64,000 nucleotides of DNA from NCBI RefSeq assembly GCF_018139545.1, contig NZ_JAGSPJ010000003.1, forward strand, positions 372,001-436,000, in the 5' to 3' direction. Positions 46,432 to 55,004 of the stretch are shown piece by piece; within the stretch, counting starts at the first letter, position 1, and each line of letters starts with the position of its first letter. Below the pieces are notes generated by a model. The model saw nothing but the letters and a program-made list of their open reading frames with translations, ran no database searches and was not told the origin of the DNA. Origin of the DNA: Affinundibacterium fentianense. GTDB lineage: Bacteria; Pseudomonadota; Gammaproteobacteria; Burkholderiales; Burkholderiaceae_D. Both the position numbers and the translations under genes were made by a program.

Positions 46432-46874
46432 TTGCGAGACCATATTAAGAAGCATTGATATTGCATTTCACGTTCGACTTCTCCCGCATAAAGGTAGTTC
46501 ATTGGCGTCAGCAGGGTTTTGCCTTTTTTTATTGGGAAAGGCTTAAGATACGTTGCTTGATGAATGGGGATGTCGAAATCACGACCTTGAAAATAGGCAT
46601 ATAACTTAATGTAGTCGATATTTCCCAATTTGCCGTGCATCAGCGCTTTGAAACTAAAGCGACCACCAATGTCATGGATAGGTTCGTCGTAAAGGTTCTC
46701 AGTGAGTTTGACCTGAACTACTTCGGTGCTTCCTGCATAGCTGACATGGCACTCAAGGATGGGCGTTTCTTGAGCCTGCGTTTCGTACGGTATGAAAAAA
46801 GCTTGAATCGAAAAAAGTAAGAGAAAAATTAGATTGCGGTATTTCAATAACTTAACAGGGCGGTCTCTGCGCAT
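46428..46874 (-). CDS. Unknown secreted protein
   Basis: I do not recognise this 148-residue protein. A signal peptide is clear (LKYRNLIFLLLFSIQAFFIP, cleavage likely after TQA). The mature part is about 115 residues, with two Cys (LECHV and QYQCFL) that could form a disulfide, and beta-rich alternation. It is coupled to the CapA-like gene by an ATGA overlap, so the two may act on the same envelope process. Confidence 0.7.
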   Translation of the reverse strand: MRRDRPVKLLKYRNLIFLLLFSIQAFFIPYETQAQETPILECHVSYAGSTEVVQVKLTENLYDEPIHDIGGRFSFKALMHGKLGNIDYIKLYAYFQGRDFDIPIHQATYLKPFPIKKGKTLLTPMNYLYAGEVEREMQYQCFLIWSRK

Positions 46875-47047
46875 AGTGGTTTTCTAAAAATAAATGTAAG
46901 AATGAATGTGAATGAATGCGTTTTAAGACGATATTTTTGTTTGGAGTTCGGATCAAAATAATAAGTTCTCGTATTGTCGAAGATTTGTTTAAAAAACAGG
47001 CAAAATCGTTTAAAACACCACGAAAAACTCTACTTTCGATTTAAAAT

Positions 47048-47076
47048 TTACTTTCTTACGAAATTGTGCGTATAAT
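47048..47076 (+). promoter_or_regulatory. Candidate promoter of cold shock gene
   Basis: A perfect TATAAT at 47071-47076 has a weak -35 (TTACTT) 17 bases upstream. Transcription would begin near 47083 and give a 5' leader of about 105 bases, as is usual for cold shock mRNAs. Confidence 0.45.
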
Positions 47077-47188
47077 CGGGGCTATCGTTGAGATTCTAGG
47101 TAGTAGTGCAGTATCAGTCTGTCATTTCTTGCTTGGTTGAAACGATTTATCGGGCACATGCCCACATTAACTGAAATAGGAAATTGTA

Positions 47189-47392
47189 ATGGCAACAGGT
47201 ATTGTAAAATGGTTTAATGATTCTAAAGGTTTTGGTTTCATTACTCCTGACGAAGGCGGCGAAGATTTGTTCGCACATTTCTCAGCAATCGTTTCTCAAG
47301 GCTTTAAGTCTTTGAAAGAAAACCAACGTGTTTCTTTCGACGTAACTACAGGCCCTAAAGGCAAACAAGCATCAAACATCCAAGCAATCTAA
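47189..47392 (+). CDS. Cold shock protein, CspA family
   Basis: This is a 67-residue single-stranded nucleic acid binding protein with one cold shock domain. RNP1 (KGFGFI) and RNP2 (DLFAHF) are present, within [30 protein letters not shown] gives a ribosome binding site. The long leader and terminator make it a single-gene unit. Whether it is cold-induced or constitutive cannot be read from the sequence. Confidence 0.96.
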   Translation: MATGIVKWFNDSKGFGFITPDEGGEDLFAHFSAIVSQGFKSLKENQRVSFDVTTGPKGKQASNIQAI

Positions 47393-47424
47393 TTTGATTT
47401 CTTGCATGGCTTGCTAAAGTCGCA

Positions 47425-47459
47425 GAAAAAAGCCCGATCGATGATCGGGCTTTTTTTTT
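47425..47459 (+). terminator. Rho-independent terminator after the cold shock gene
   Basis: A 9-bp stem (AGCCCGATC/GATCGGGCT) with a three-base loop is flanked by an A run and followed by nine T. Confidence 0.93.
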
Positions 47460-47639
47460 GTTGCATTCCTATTCAAAATTGATACTTTAAATTGAGTTTC
47501 AGCAATATTCCTTTTCGATTAGACTAAAGATATCTATACTTGGCTTATGTTAAATCAAAGTTGATTTTCGGCAACTAAAGTAATCTATCATCGGTTAGAA
47601 CAAAATCCTCATTCGCGAGGAACTCAATGGAGATAAGTT

Positions 47640-49355
47640 ATGTTGAATGTAACGATTAAGTTCAGATTGATTGCAACCATGCTCACGATGGCTGTCATGC
47701 TCATTATTGGTGGAGCGATGGGAGCATTTGGTGTACGTAACAGTAATGCGGTGAATGCAGAGCTTTATGCCAATCAACTGCCTTCATTGGAAGCGCTAGC
47801 AACGTCACGCGTTGCACTACTGCGCGCACGTGTTTTGTTGGATCGTGTGATTGCCCATCCTGAGTTACCCAATACAGCCGAAACGATCAAACGAATTGAA
47901 GAGTACGAGCTTGATTCTGAAAAAGGTTGGAAAAAATATTTGGCATTGCCTATGGACCCCGGTGAAGAAAAAACTTTATCTAACGAAGTGCAAACTTTAC
48001 GGGACAAATTCGTAAAGGATGCCTTCCTGCCTACGCTAGCTGCCGTCAAAGCGGGAAATAAAGAAGAGGCTGATCGCCTCAATTCAACGGTTCTTCCTGG
48101 AATGTATGAAGCTTTTTCTTCGAAGATTGTGAAGTTAGATGCGATCCAATTTGCAAGCGCTGAAAATATGCTAAAGGAAAGTCAAAAGGCGTTCAAAACC
48201 TTTGTTTGGATTGATGTAATTGGTGTCGCGGGTGGCTTGATTGCGGTATTTATTTCAGCCTACTTCTTGTTGGCGGCTATTTCACATCCTTTGCATTTTG
48301 TCCTGCAACAATTTGAAGCGATTGGAAATGGTGATTTGTCCATGCAGATCAAAGCAAGGTCAAACGATGAAATGGGACAATTGTTAACTGGTTTGGAGAA
48401 CATGCGTCAGAATCTGGTGCAAACCGTCACCGTCGTTCGGCAAGGCAGTTCTTCTATCGCGGTGTCGTCTGAGGAAATTGCGAGTGGCAATATGGATTTG
48501 TCTTCGCGCACCGAAAATCAAGCTGCTAGCTTAGAGGAAACGGCTTCGTCAATGGAAGAGCTAACCTCAACTGTTCAACAAAATGCTGATAATGCGCGTC
48601 AAGCCAACACGTTGGCATTGAAGGCATCGGGTGTTGCGAGTAAAGGTGGTCAGGTTGTCGGTGACGTTGTGCATACGATGAATTCGATTAAAGATAGTTC
48701 GAAAAAAATCGTCGACATTATTGGTGTCATTGATGGCATCGCATTCCAAACGAATATTTTGGCCTTGAATGCAGCCGTGGAAGCTGCGCGTGCAGGTGAG
48801 CAAGGGCGTGGGTTTGCTGTCGTCGCGTCCGAGGTTCGTAGTTTGGCCCAGCGTTCCGCAAGCGCTGCAAAAGAAATCAAAGAATTAATTAATGATTCCG
48901 TGAACAAAGTCGACGCTGGTTCGAAATTGGTTGACGATGCTGGTCAAACGATGGATGAAATTGTCGTGTCGATTAAAGGGGTGGCGGATATCATGGCAGA
49001 GATTACCGCGGCCAGCGTGGAACAAAGTGACGGCATCGCACAAGTCAATATTGCGATTTCCAAAATGGATGAAGCGGTGCAACAGAACGCAGCTTTGGTA
49101 GAAGAAGCAGCTGCGGCGGCAGGTAGTATGCAAGAACAAGCAAATAATTTGAATCAAGCTGTGAGCATCTTTAAGTTAAATGCGAATGACCGATCACATC
49201 AGCAGCAACACGAGTCTGCGATTGTGAAAGCCGCCCCAGCTAGAAAACAGGCAACGAGAAAGGCAGCGGTCAAGTCATTGCCTCATACGCAGCCGAAGTC
49301 TGCAGATAAAGCGAGTAAACAAGAATCGTCTGAGCAGGATTGGGAAGAGTTCTAA
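47640..49355 (+). CDS. Methyl-accepting chemotaxis protein
   Basis: This is a membrane chemoreceptor. It has a membrane helix at residues 8-29, a periplasmic four-helix-bundle sensor (30-185), a second helix (190-213), a HAMP domain (about 214-267) and a long cytoplasmic signalling domain with the conserved tip [20 protein letters not shown]. The 571-residue protein ends EQDWEEF, which resembles the CheR/CheB docking pentapeptide xWxxF at the C terminus of Tar-type receptors. The ligand is unknown. It is a single gene followed by a terminator. Confidence 0.94.
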   Translation: MLNVTIKFRLIATMLTMAVMLIIGGAMGAFGVRNSNAVNAELYANQLPSLEALATSRVALLRARVLLDRVIAHPELPNTAETIKRIEEYELDSEKGWKKYLALPMDPGEEKTLSNEVQTLRDKFVKDAFLPTLAAVKAGNKEEADRLNSTVLPGMYEAFSSKIVKLDAIQFASAENMLKESQKAFKTFVWIDVIGVAGGLIAVFISAYFLLAAISHPLHFVLQQFEAIGNGDLSMQIKARSNDEMGQLLTGLENMRQNLVQTVTVVRQGSSSIAVSSEEIASGNMDLSSRTENQAASLEETASSMEELTSTVQQNADNARQANTLALKASGVASKGGQVVGDVVHTMNSIKDSSKKIVDIIGVIDGIAFQTNILALNAAVEAARAGEQGRGFAVVASEVRSLAQRSASAAKEIKELINDSVNKVDAGSKLVDDAGQTMDEIVVSIKGVADIMAEITAASVEQSDGIAQVNIAISKMDEAVQQNAALVEEAAAAAGSMQEQANNLNQAVSIFKLNANDRSHQQQHESAIVKAAPARKQATRKAAVKSLPHTQPKSADKASKQESSEQDWEEF

Positions 49356-49380
49356 TTTATCCGTAAGTAGTTACGTACAA

Positions 49381-49408
49381 AAAAAGCGACCGGTGGTCGC
49401 TTTTTTTT
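49381..49408 (+). terminator. Rho-independent terminator after the chemoreceptor gene
   Basis: The stem AGCGACC-GGT-GGTCGCT is preceded by five A and followed by eight T. It lies between convergent genes and may serve both. Confidence 0.9.
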
Positions 49409-49442
49409 GTGGAGAATGATGAAATCGCATTGCCTGTTTTGT

Positions 49443-50351
49443 TCAAATCTTGTGTTGCCAATAATTGGGTTTACTATAGGCAGCACGTAAAAAGTCTACA
49501 AACGCGCGGATTCGTAAAGGCAAATGGCGGCGCTGTGCAAAAATCGCATAGATGTCATTCCCTGGTGCATTGTATTCATCAAGCACAGTGACGAGTTTTC
49601 CGGCCTCGATTTCACTGCCCACTTCCCACATGGATCGCCATGCTAAGCCCTTACCTGAGAGCGCCCAGTCATGCAATACGGCACCATCATTACAGACCAT
49701 ATTGCCTTCGACCTTACGGAGAACATTCTTACCGTTTTCTTTGAAGGTCCAGCCGCGTTGGCTGCCATCGCTGCTGAATGTGAGGCAATTGTGAAAATGC
49801 AAGTCGTCCAATGTTCTGGGGCGGCCATGACGTTGAATGTATTCTGGTGATGCAACGACCACTCGTTTATTGTCGGCAAGTTTAACGCCTATTAAATTAG
49901 AATCGGTCAATGTGGCGATTCGAATTGCCACATCAACACCTTCGCCGATCAGGTCAACCACTCTATCGTTGAGGTTTAAAGTGAGTTTGACCTCTTTATG
50001 TTCGGCTAAAAACGCTGGGATCAGTGGCGCGACATGCTGACGTCCAAAACCAGCGGGAGCGGAGATCGTTAATTGGCCACTGGCCTTTGCGCTGCGTTCT
50101 GAGACAGACGTTTCCGCTTCTTCCAATTCGGCGAGAATGCGTTGGCAATCTTCCAAAAACGCCGCACCTTCAATGGTTAACGCGATTTTTCTTGTGGTGC
50201 GTTGTAAAAGTTTAACGTCGAGCCTTTCCTCTAAAGCATCAAGTCGTCTCCCTATCATCGCTGGCGCGACGCCCTCGGCACGTGCTGCGGCCGACAAACT
50301 TCCCCGTGTCGCAACTTCTGCGAAAGTTGAAATTTGTTTGAATTGATCCAT
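49443..50351 (-). CDS. LysR family transcriptional regulator
   Basis: This 302-residue regulator has the N-terminal LysR helix-turn-helix (FAEVATRGSLSAAARAEGVA, RRLDALEERLDVKLLQRTTR) and a periplasmic-binding-like effector domain with LTISAPAGFGRQHVAP and DVAIRIATLTDSNLIGVKLA. Its subgroup is CrgA/AaeR-like. It is divergent from malate synthase, with a 390-base A/T-rich region between, so it may regulate that gene, but this is inferred from position alone. Confidence 0.9.
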   Translation of the reverse strand: MDQFKQISTFAEVATRGSLSAAARAEGVAPAMIGRRLDALEERLDVKLLQRTTRKIALTIEGAAFLEDCQRILAELEEAETSVSERSAKASGQLTISAPAGFGRQHVAPLIPAFLAEHKEVKLTLNLNDRVVDLIGEGVDVAIRIATLTDSNLIGVKLADNKRVVVASPEYIQRHGRPRTLDDLHFHNCLTFSSDGSQRGWTFKENGKNVLRKVEGNMVCNDGAVLHDWALSGKGLAWRSMWEVGSEIEAGKLVTVLDEYNAPGNDIYAIFAQRRHLPLRIRAFVDFLRAAYSKPNYWQHKI

Positions 50352-50742
50352 GTCCCTATCTCCAGTGAGTTTTTTTTTATTTGATGTCGAATCTTGCGTG
50401 CATTGAGATCAGTTGTTATTCGACTGAAAACCAATATCTCTAAGTCTTTTTACAAATAGTAGCAATAAAACAGATTTAATTTGTTATTTGTGACTAAAAA
50501 TTAAAAATACTGTGATAAAACGAAACATTATGTATGCAAGAATGTTGAATATACTTGGATTCAACTATTCAATTGAATCTTTATTGCCTCTATTTTTTTG
50601 TTTTTTTTAAATGAAATTGAATTATTTGACTGAAACAATCAAATCTACTGCGTAAAAACGATAACTCGTCAAAATTTGTGCGGTGCGGTGATTGAACCTA
50701 TTTTTTATTACTTTTTGATGTATTTTTTTGGATGAGGTTACG
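50352..50742. other. A/T-rich divergent intergenic region between lysR and aceB
   Basis: The region is rich in A/T runs, including a long T tract near 50592-50610, and should hold the promoters of both genes. I found no convincing LysR box or terminator in it. Confidence 0.5.
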
Positions 50743-52329
50743 ATGACACACATAATAGTTCCTGATGGGATGCAAATCACCGGCGAGATTACGCCAGAAT
50801 TTGCGCAAATTTTGACACCCGACGCACTTAATTTAGTTTTGAAATTGAGTCGTGCATTTGAATCACGACGCCAAGATTTGTTGGAGTTGCGTCGTAGTCG
50901 CGCTGCGCGTATGGACGCAGGCGAACGTCCTGATTTCTTAGCAGAAACGGCACACATTCGAGAAGGTAATTGGCACATTGCGCCATTGCCAAAAGCACTT
51001 GAATGTCGACGTGTAGAAATCACTGGCCCGGTCGAGCGCAAAATGATTATCAATGCCTTGAATTCTGGCGCAGATAGCTACATGACGGATTTTGAAGATT
51101 CGAATACACCGAATTGGCATAATCAAATGGCTGGACAAATTAACTTGCGCGATGCGGTGCGGCGTTCGATTCGCCTTGAACAAAATGGTAAAACTTACCA
51201 ATTAAATGAAAAGATCGCTACCCTCGTGGTTCGTCCACGTGGTTGGCACCTCGATGAGAAACATGTATTGGTCGATGGAAAACGTATTTCTGGCGGGATC
51301 TTTGATTTTGCATTGTTCATGTTTCACAATGCGAAAGAGCAAATAGCACGCGGTGCCGGTCCTTTCTTTTATTTGCCAAAAATGGAGTCGCATTTAGAAG
51401 CCCGCCTTTGGAACGAAATCTTTGTGATGACACAGGATGAGCTCGGCTTGGCACAGGGCACGATTAAGGCCACAGTCCTGATCGAAACAATCGTCGCGGC
51501 ATTTGAGATGGATGAAATCCTGTATGAACTACGCGAGCATAGTTCTGGACTGAATGCGGGACGCTGGGACTACATTTTTTCTTGCATAAAGAAATTTAAA
51601 AATGATGCTGATTTCTGCTTAGCTGATCGCGCTAAAGTGACGATGACGGCACCGTTTATGCGTTCCTATGCCTTGTTACTGCTGAAAACCTGTCACAAGC
51701 GACAGGCTCCAGCTATCGGCGGAATGGCGGCTTTGATTCCAATTAAGAATGATCCCGAGAAAAATGAGATTGCGATGGCGGGTGTTCGGAATGACAAGGC
51801 ACGCGATGCAACAGATGGCTATGACGGCGGGTGGGTTGCCCATCCCGGTCTCGTTGAGCTCGCGATGACTGAATTTAAGAAAGTCTTGGGCGATGCACCA
51901 AATCAAATCGGAAAGCAACGCCCCGACGTCGTGGTGGCTGCGCAAGATCTGTTGAATTTTCAGCCTGAGACGCCTATTACTGAAGCGGGATTGCGATATA
52001 ACATCAATGTCGGTATTCATTATTTAGGGGCGTGGTTGGCTGGAAATGGTTGTGTACCGATTCATAACTTAATGGAAGATGCTGCAACTGCCGAGATAAG
52101 TCGCTCACAGGTTTGGCAATGGATACGCTCTTCAAAAGGTGTGTTGGAAGACGGCCGTAAAATTACGGTAGAAATGGTTCGATCGATGACACAAGAAGAA
52201 CTGTTAAAAGTAAGACACTCGGTTGGCGAAGGCGAGACCTACGTGCGCGCGGCACAAATTTTCGAAGAGATGTCGACCTCGACCGAATTCGCAGAATTTT
52301 TGACCTTACCGCTGTATGAGGAAATTTGA
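50743..52329 (+). CDS. aceB: Malate synthase A
   Basis: Malate synthase condenses glyoxylate and acetyl-CoA in the glyoxylate shunt, which lets cells grow on acetate or fatty acids. The 528-residue protein has the family stretches YMTDFEDSNTPNWHNQMAGQ, VVRPRGWHLDEKH, FDFALFMFHNAKE, PFFYLPKMESHLEARLWNEI and ATVLIETIVAAFEMDEILYE with metal-site Glu and Asp residues. ATG 50743 has GATGAGG ahead of it; an upstream TTG is in frame. No isocitrate lyase gene is within the window. A terminator follows. Confidence 0.96.
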   Translation: MTHIIVPDGMQITGEITPEFAQILTPDALNLVLKLSRAFESRRQDLLELRRSRAARMDAGERPDFLAETAHIREGNWHIAPLPKALECRRVEITGPVERKMIINALNSGADSYMTDFEDSNTPNWHNQMAGQINLRDAVRRSIRLEQNGKTYQLNEKIATLVVRPRGWHLDEKHVLVDGKRISGGIFDFALFMFHNAKEQIARGAGPFFYLPKMESHLEARLWNEIFVMTQDELGLAQGTIKATVLIETIVAAFEMDEILYELREHSSGLNAGRWDYIFSCIKKFKNDADFCLADRAKVTMTAPFMRSYALLLLKTCHKRQAPAIGGMAALIPIKNDPEKNEIAMAGVRNDKARDATDGYDGGWVAHPGLVELAMTEFKKVLGDAPNQIGKQRPDVVVAAQDLLNFQPETPITEAGLRYNINVGIHYLGAWLAGNGCVPIHNLMEDAATAEISRSQVWQWIRSSKGVLEDGRKITVEMVRSMTQEELLKVRHSVGEGETYVRAAQIFEEMSTSTEFAEFLTLPLYEEI

Positions 52330-52399
52330 TTCTTAGTCATTGATCGTTTGCGAAGTATCGGTAAATCGGCTTCGCAAGCTTGAATTAAATTTTTTATGC

Positions 52400-52432
52400 A
52401 AAGAGTAAAGATGGAGAATCTTTACTCTTTTT
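52400..52432 (+). terminator. Terminator after malate synthase gene
   Basis: A perfect 13-bp stem AAAGAGTAAAGAT / ATCTTTACTCTTT with loop GGAGA ends in a short T run. It lies 70 bases after the aceB stop. The stem is A/T-rich, but its length compensates. Confidence 0.7.
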
Positions 52433-52534
52433 ATTTTGCACCTTGGTTGGTCTATTGACTCTTTAGTGTGATAATTGCTCAATACAATTTTTTTATTGCA
52501 CTTCGATTTACGAACAATCTTTTGGAGCAGCTAG

Positions 52535-53200
52535 ATGACCGAAGCTAAAACTATTCCGGATCAAGAATTTTATCGTCCCGTGTTTTCTCCTTGGCTGGGC
52601 TATGGTGAGTTTCGCCAGTATTACTTGAAAGCCAGACCTGCTACATTAGTCTCTCCCGATCGCTGCTGGATGCTCTATTCACTGTGTAAGCAAGCTTTGA
52701 TGCTTGAAGGTGAGTTGTGGGAATGTGGTGTGTTTCGAGGCGGCACGGCGGCGATGTTTGCGCAAATCATTGCAGATAAAGCCCCTTATAAAAAACTTCG
52801 ATTATTTGACACATTTGAAGGTATGCCAGAGACGAATGCTGAACGTGATATTCATCAAAGTGGCGATTTTAAAGAGACAAGTTTGGAAGCAGTAAAATCG
52901 TTTGTTGGAAATGGCGCGGTGACTCACTATCATCAAGGATTTATTCCGGACACGTTTGTAGGCTTAGAACATTCAACAATTGCGCTTGCTCACATCGACG
53001 TTGATATTTGGCAGTCTATTTTGGATTGTTGTGAGTTTATTTTTCCTCGATTGGTACCAGGAGGATTCATGATTTTTGATGATTATGGATTTCATACTTG
53101 CCCTGGTGCGCGTGCTGCGGTTGACCTGTTCTTCAAGAATCGAGAAATCGTACCTTTGGTTTTACCGACTGGGCAGGCAATCGTATTCAAAAGTCGTTAG
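52535..53200 (+). CDS. TylF/MycF-like SAM-dependent methyltransferase
   Basis: This is a 221-residue class I methyltransferase resembling macrocin O-methyltransferase TylF. Family stretches are WECGVFRGGTAAMFAQII (SAM loop), LRLFDTFEGMPETN, IALAHIDVDIWQS and VPGGFMIFDDYGFHTCPGAR with acidic metal-binding residues. Such proteins methylate sugar hydroxyls in antibiotics or surface glycans; no such gene set is near. The ribosome binding site TTTTGGAGC is close to the start. A terminator follows. Confidence 0.87.
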   Translation: MTEAKTIPDQEFYRPVFSPWLGYGEFRQYYLKARPATLVSPDRCWMLYSLCKQALMLEGELWECGVFRGGTAAMFAQIIADKAPYKKLRLFDTFEGMPETNAERDIHQSGDFKETSLEAVKSFVGNGAVTHYHQGFIPDTFVGLEHSTIALAHIDVDIWQSILDCCEFIFPRLVPGGFMIFDDYGFHTCPGARAAVDLFFKNREIVPLVLPTGQAIVFKSR

Positions 53201-53244
53201 TGGCTTTGACGCGAAGCACGATGAATGCAACACCATCGTCGCGA

Positions 53245-53275
53245 AAAAAAAGCGAGCCAAATGCTCGCTTTTTTT
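53245..53275 (+). terminator. Bidirectional terminator between convergent genes
   Basis: The stem AGCGAGC-CAAAT-GCTCGCT is flanked by eight A and seven T. It sits between the methyltransferase and the convergent YggX gene, so it can serve both. Confidence 0.85.
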
Positions 53276-53294
53276 CTTGGTGATATTACTAAGC

Positions 53295-53567
53295 TTATTC
53301 AGATGGTGGCACATAGCCTTGGGCAGCATCTGCGCCGTCACCAAAGAAATGTTTCTCCATTTGTGTCGCCAAATACTTGCGAGCTCGTGTGTCAGCGAGA
53401 TTTAAACGATTCTCATTGACCAACATCGTTTGGTGTTTTAACCAGGCAGCCCACGCTTCTTTGGAAACATTCTCAAAAATCTTTTTACCCAATTCACCTG
53501 GATAAGTTGGAAAGTCTAAGCCTTCAGCTTCTTTATCTAATTTAATGCAGTGGACCATGCGGGCCAT
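53295..53567 (-). CDS. Probable Fe(2+)-trafficking protein (YggX family)
   Basis: YggX proteins protect Fe-S enzymes from oxidative damage and are linked to iron handling. The 90-residue sequence [20 protein letters not shown], then [18 protein letters not shown] and [15 protein letters not shown], is family-typical, including the conserved Cys7. AAGGAG precedes the ATG. It lies downstream of argA on the same strand with 91 bases between. Confidence 0.95.
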   Translation of the reverse strand: MARMVHCIKLDKEAEGLDFPTYPGELGKKIFENVSKEAWAAWLKHQTMLVNENRLNLADTRARKYLATQMEKHFFGDGADAAQGYVPPSE

Positions 53568-53658
53568 AATGGGAACTCCTTGAATAATTCAAAATCTAGG
53601 GTGAAATCTCGCAAGTATCGATTATACGTTTGAAATCGGATTTAAGTACGGCACGGCA

Positions 53659-54969
53659 CTAGAGCTGCTTGATTAAAACCAAGGATTTACGTTGCCAGTT
53701 GTACATTTTCTGTCTATCTTTCGGCAAGTCATCCACGCTCGCTTGTACGAATCCGCGTTTTAAAAACCAATGTGCGGTACGAGTTGTTAATACAAACAAA
53801 GAGTGGAATCCAGCACGACGGGCGCGTTTCTCCATGTGTTTCAAAATACGTTCGCCATCGCCTTGGCTTTGTACGTCGGGATTCACCGTGAGACAGGCCA
53901 TTTCGCCCATTTTGTCGAAAGGGAAGGGGTATAACGCGGCGCAGCCAAAGATCACGCCATCATGCTCAATGACGGAGAAATAATTGATTTCACGCTCGAT
54001 TAATTCACGACCGCGTTTGACTAAGGTACCATCGGCTTCAAGTGGTTCGATCAACTTAATGATGCCACCCACATCTTCAATCGTCGCTTCGCGCAAGCTT
54101 TCGAGGTTTTCGGTAGAAACCATGGTACCGACGCCATCATGTGTGAACAATTCAAGCAGGGCGGAGCCATCAATCTTATAAGGCACGATGTGAATACGTG
54201 GTACTCCGCCACGCGAGGCTTTGACCGCATGTTCGAGATAAAAGCTAGCGTCAGAAGCTAAGTATTTCTTCTCAAGTTCTGCTTCCGCTTGTTTATACGA
54301 TAATTCACGAATTTCATCACCGTCTTGATCGACCATCATCGGCGTTTCGGAGATAAAGATAAGTTTGTCCGCACGCAAAGCCGTTGCTGCCGAGACTGCA
54401 ACATCTTCCATCGTCAAATTAAAAGCTTCACCTGTCGGAGAGAATCCTAGTGGCGACAATAACACCAGACTACCAGCATCCAAGATACGGTCTATCGTGT
54501 CATAAGCGACTTTACGGGTTGTTCCCGTCAGCTGAAAATCAACCCCGTCGACGATCCCGATCGGTTTGGCCGTAACAAAATTACCAGAAATAATCCGTAT
54601 CGCCGCGTGTGCCATCGGCGTATTTGGCAAACCTTGGCTGAATGCCGCCTCAATATCTAAGCGCAATTCGCCCGCAGCTTCTTTTGAGCACTCAAGCGCA
54701 GCGGTATCAGTAATTCGTATGCCGTTATGAAAACGGCCTTCGACATTACGCAGTGCCAACTGCTCGGCGACCTGTGGACGTGAGCCATGTACGATCACGA
54801 TTTTGATCCCGAGAGCATGCAGTAGCGACAAATCCTGTGCCAAAACGGGCAGGGCGCCAGCCACCACAAGTTCTCCCGGAAAGGCAACCACGAAGGTCTT
54901 TCCACGGAAGGCATGAATATACGGTGCGACCGAGCGCAGCCAATGAACGAATTGAACAGAATTTTCCAT
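53659..54969 (-). CDS. argA: Amino-acid N-acetyltransferase
   Basis: ArgA acetylates glutamate, the first step of arginine synthesis. The 436-residue protein has an N-terminal amino acid kinase-like regulatory domain (APYIHAFRGKTFVVAFPGEL, IVIVHGSRPQV) and a C-terminal GNAT domain (AALYPFPFDKMGEMACLTVN, then SQGDGERILKHMEKRA). Start 54969 (MENSVQFVHWLRSVAPY) matches relatives; a longer frame to 55017 would overlap hrpA. Its start codon is only 24 bases from that of the divergent hrpA. Confidence 0.94.
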   Translation of the reverse strand: MENSVQFVHWLRSVAPYIHAFRGKTFVVAFPGELVVAGALPVLAQDLSLLHALGIKIVIVHGSRPQVAEQLALRNVEGRFHNGIRITDTAALECSKEAAGELRLDIEAAFSQGLPNTPMAHAAIRIISGNFVTAKPIGIVDGVDFQLTGTTRKVAYDTIDRILDAGSLVLLSPLGFSPTGEAFNLTMEDVAVSAATALRADKLIFISETPMMVDQDGDEIRELSYKQAEAELEKKYLASDASFYLEHAVKASRGGVPRIHIVPYKIDGSALLELFTHDGVGTMVSTENLESLREATIEDVGGIIKLIEPLEADGTLVKRGRELIEREINYFSVIEHDGVIFGCAALYPFPFDKMGEMACLTVNPDVQSQGDGERILKHMEKRARRAGFHSLFVLTTRTAHWFLKRGFVQASVDDLPKDRQKMYNWQRKSLVLIKQL

Positions 54970-54975
54970 GGACGG

Positions 54976-55004
54976 ATTATAATCGCGTCCGCTATGTCTG
55001 ATAA
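54976..55004 (-). promoter_or_regulatory. argA promoter with symmetric -10, shared with hrpA
   Basis: Reading the minus strand, TTATCA (54999-55004) and TATAAT (54976-54981) are 17 bases apart, placing the start of transcription at about the argA ATG. The palindrome GATTATAATC also presents TATAAT on the plus strand (54978-54983) for hrpA, whose ATG is 11 bases later. Both mRNAs would have almost no leader. Confidence 0.45.
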
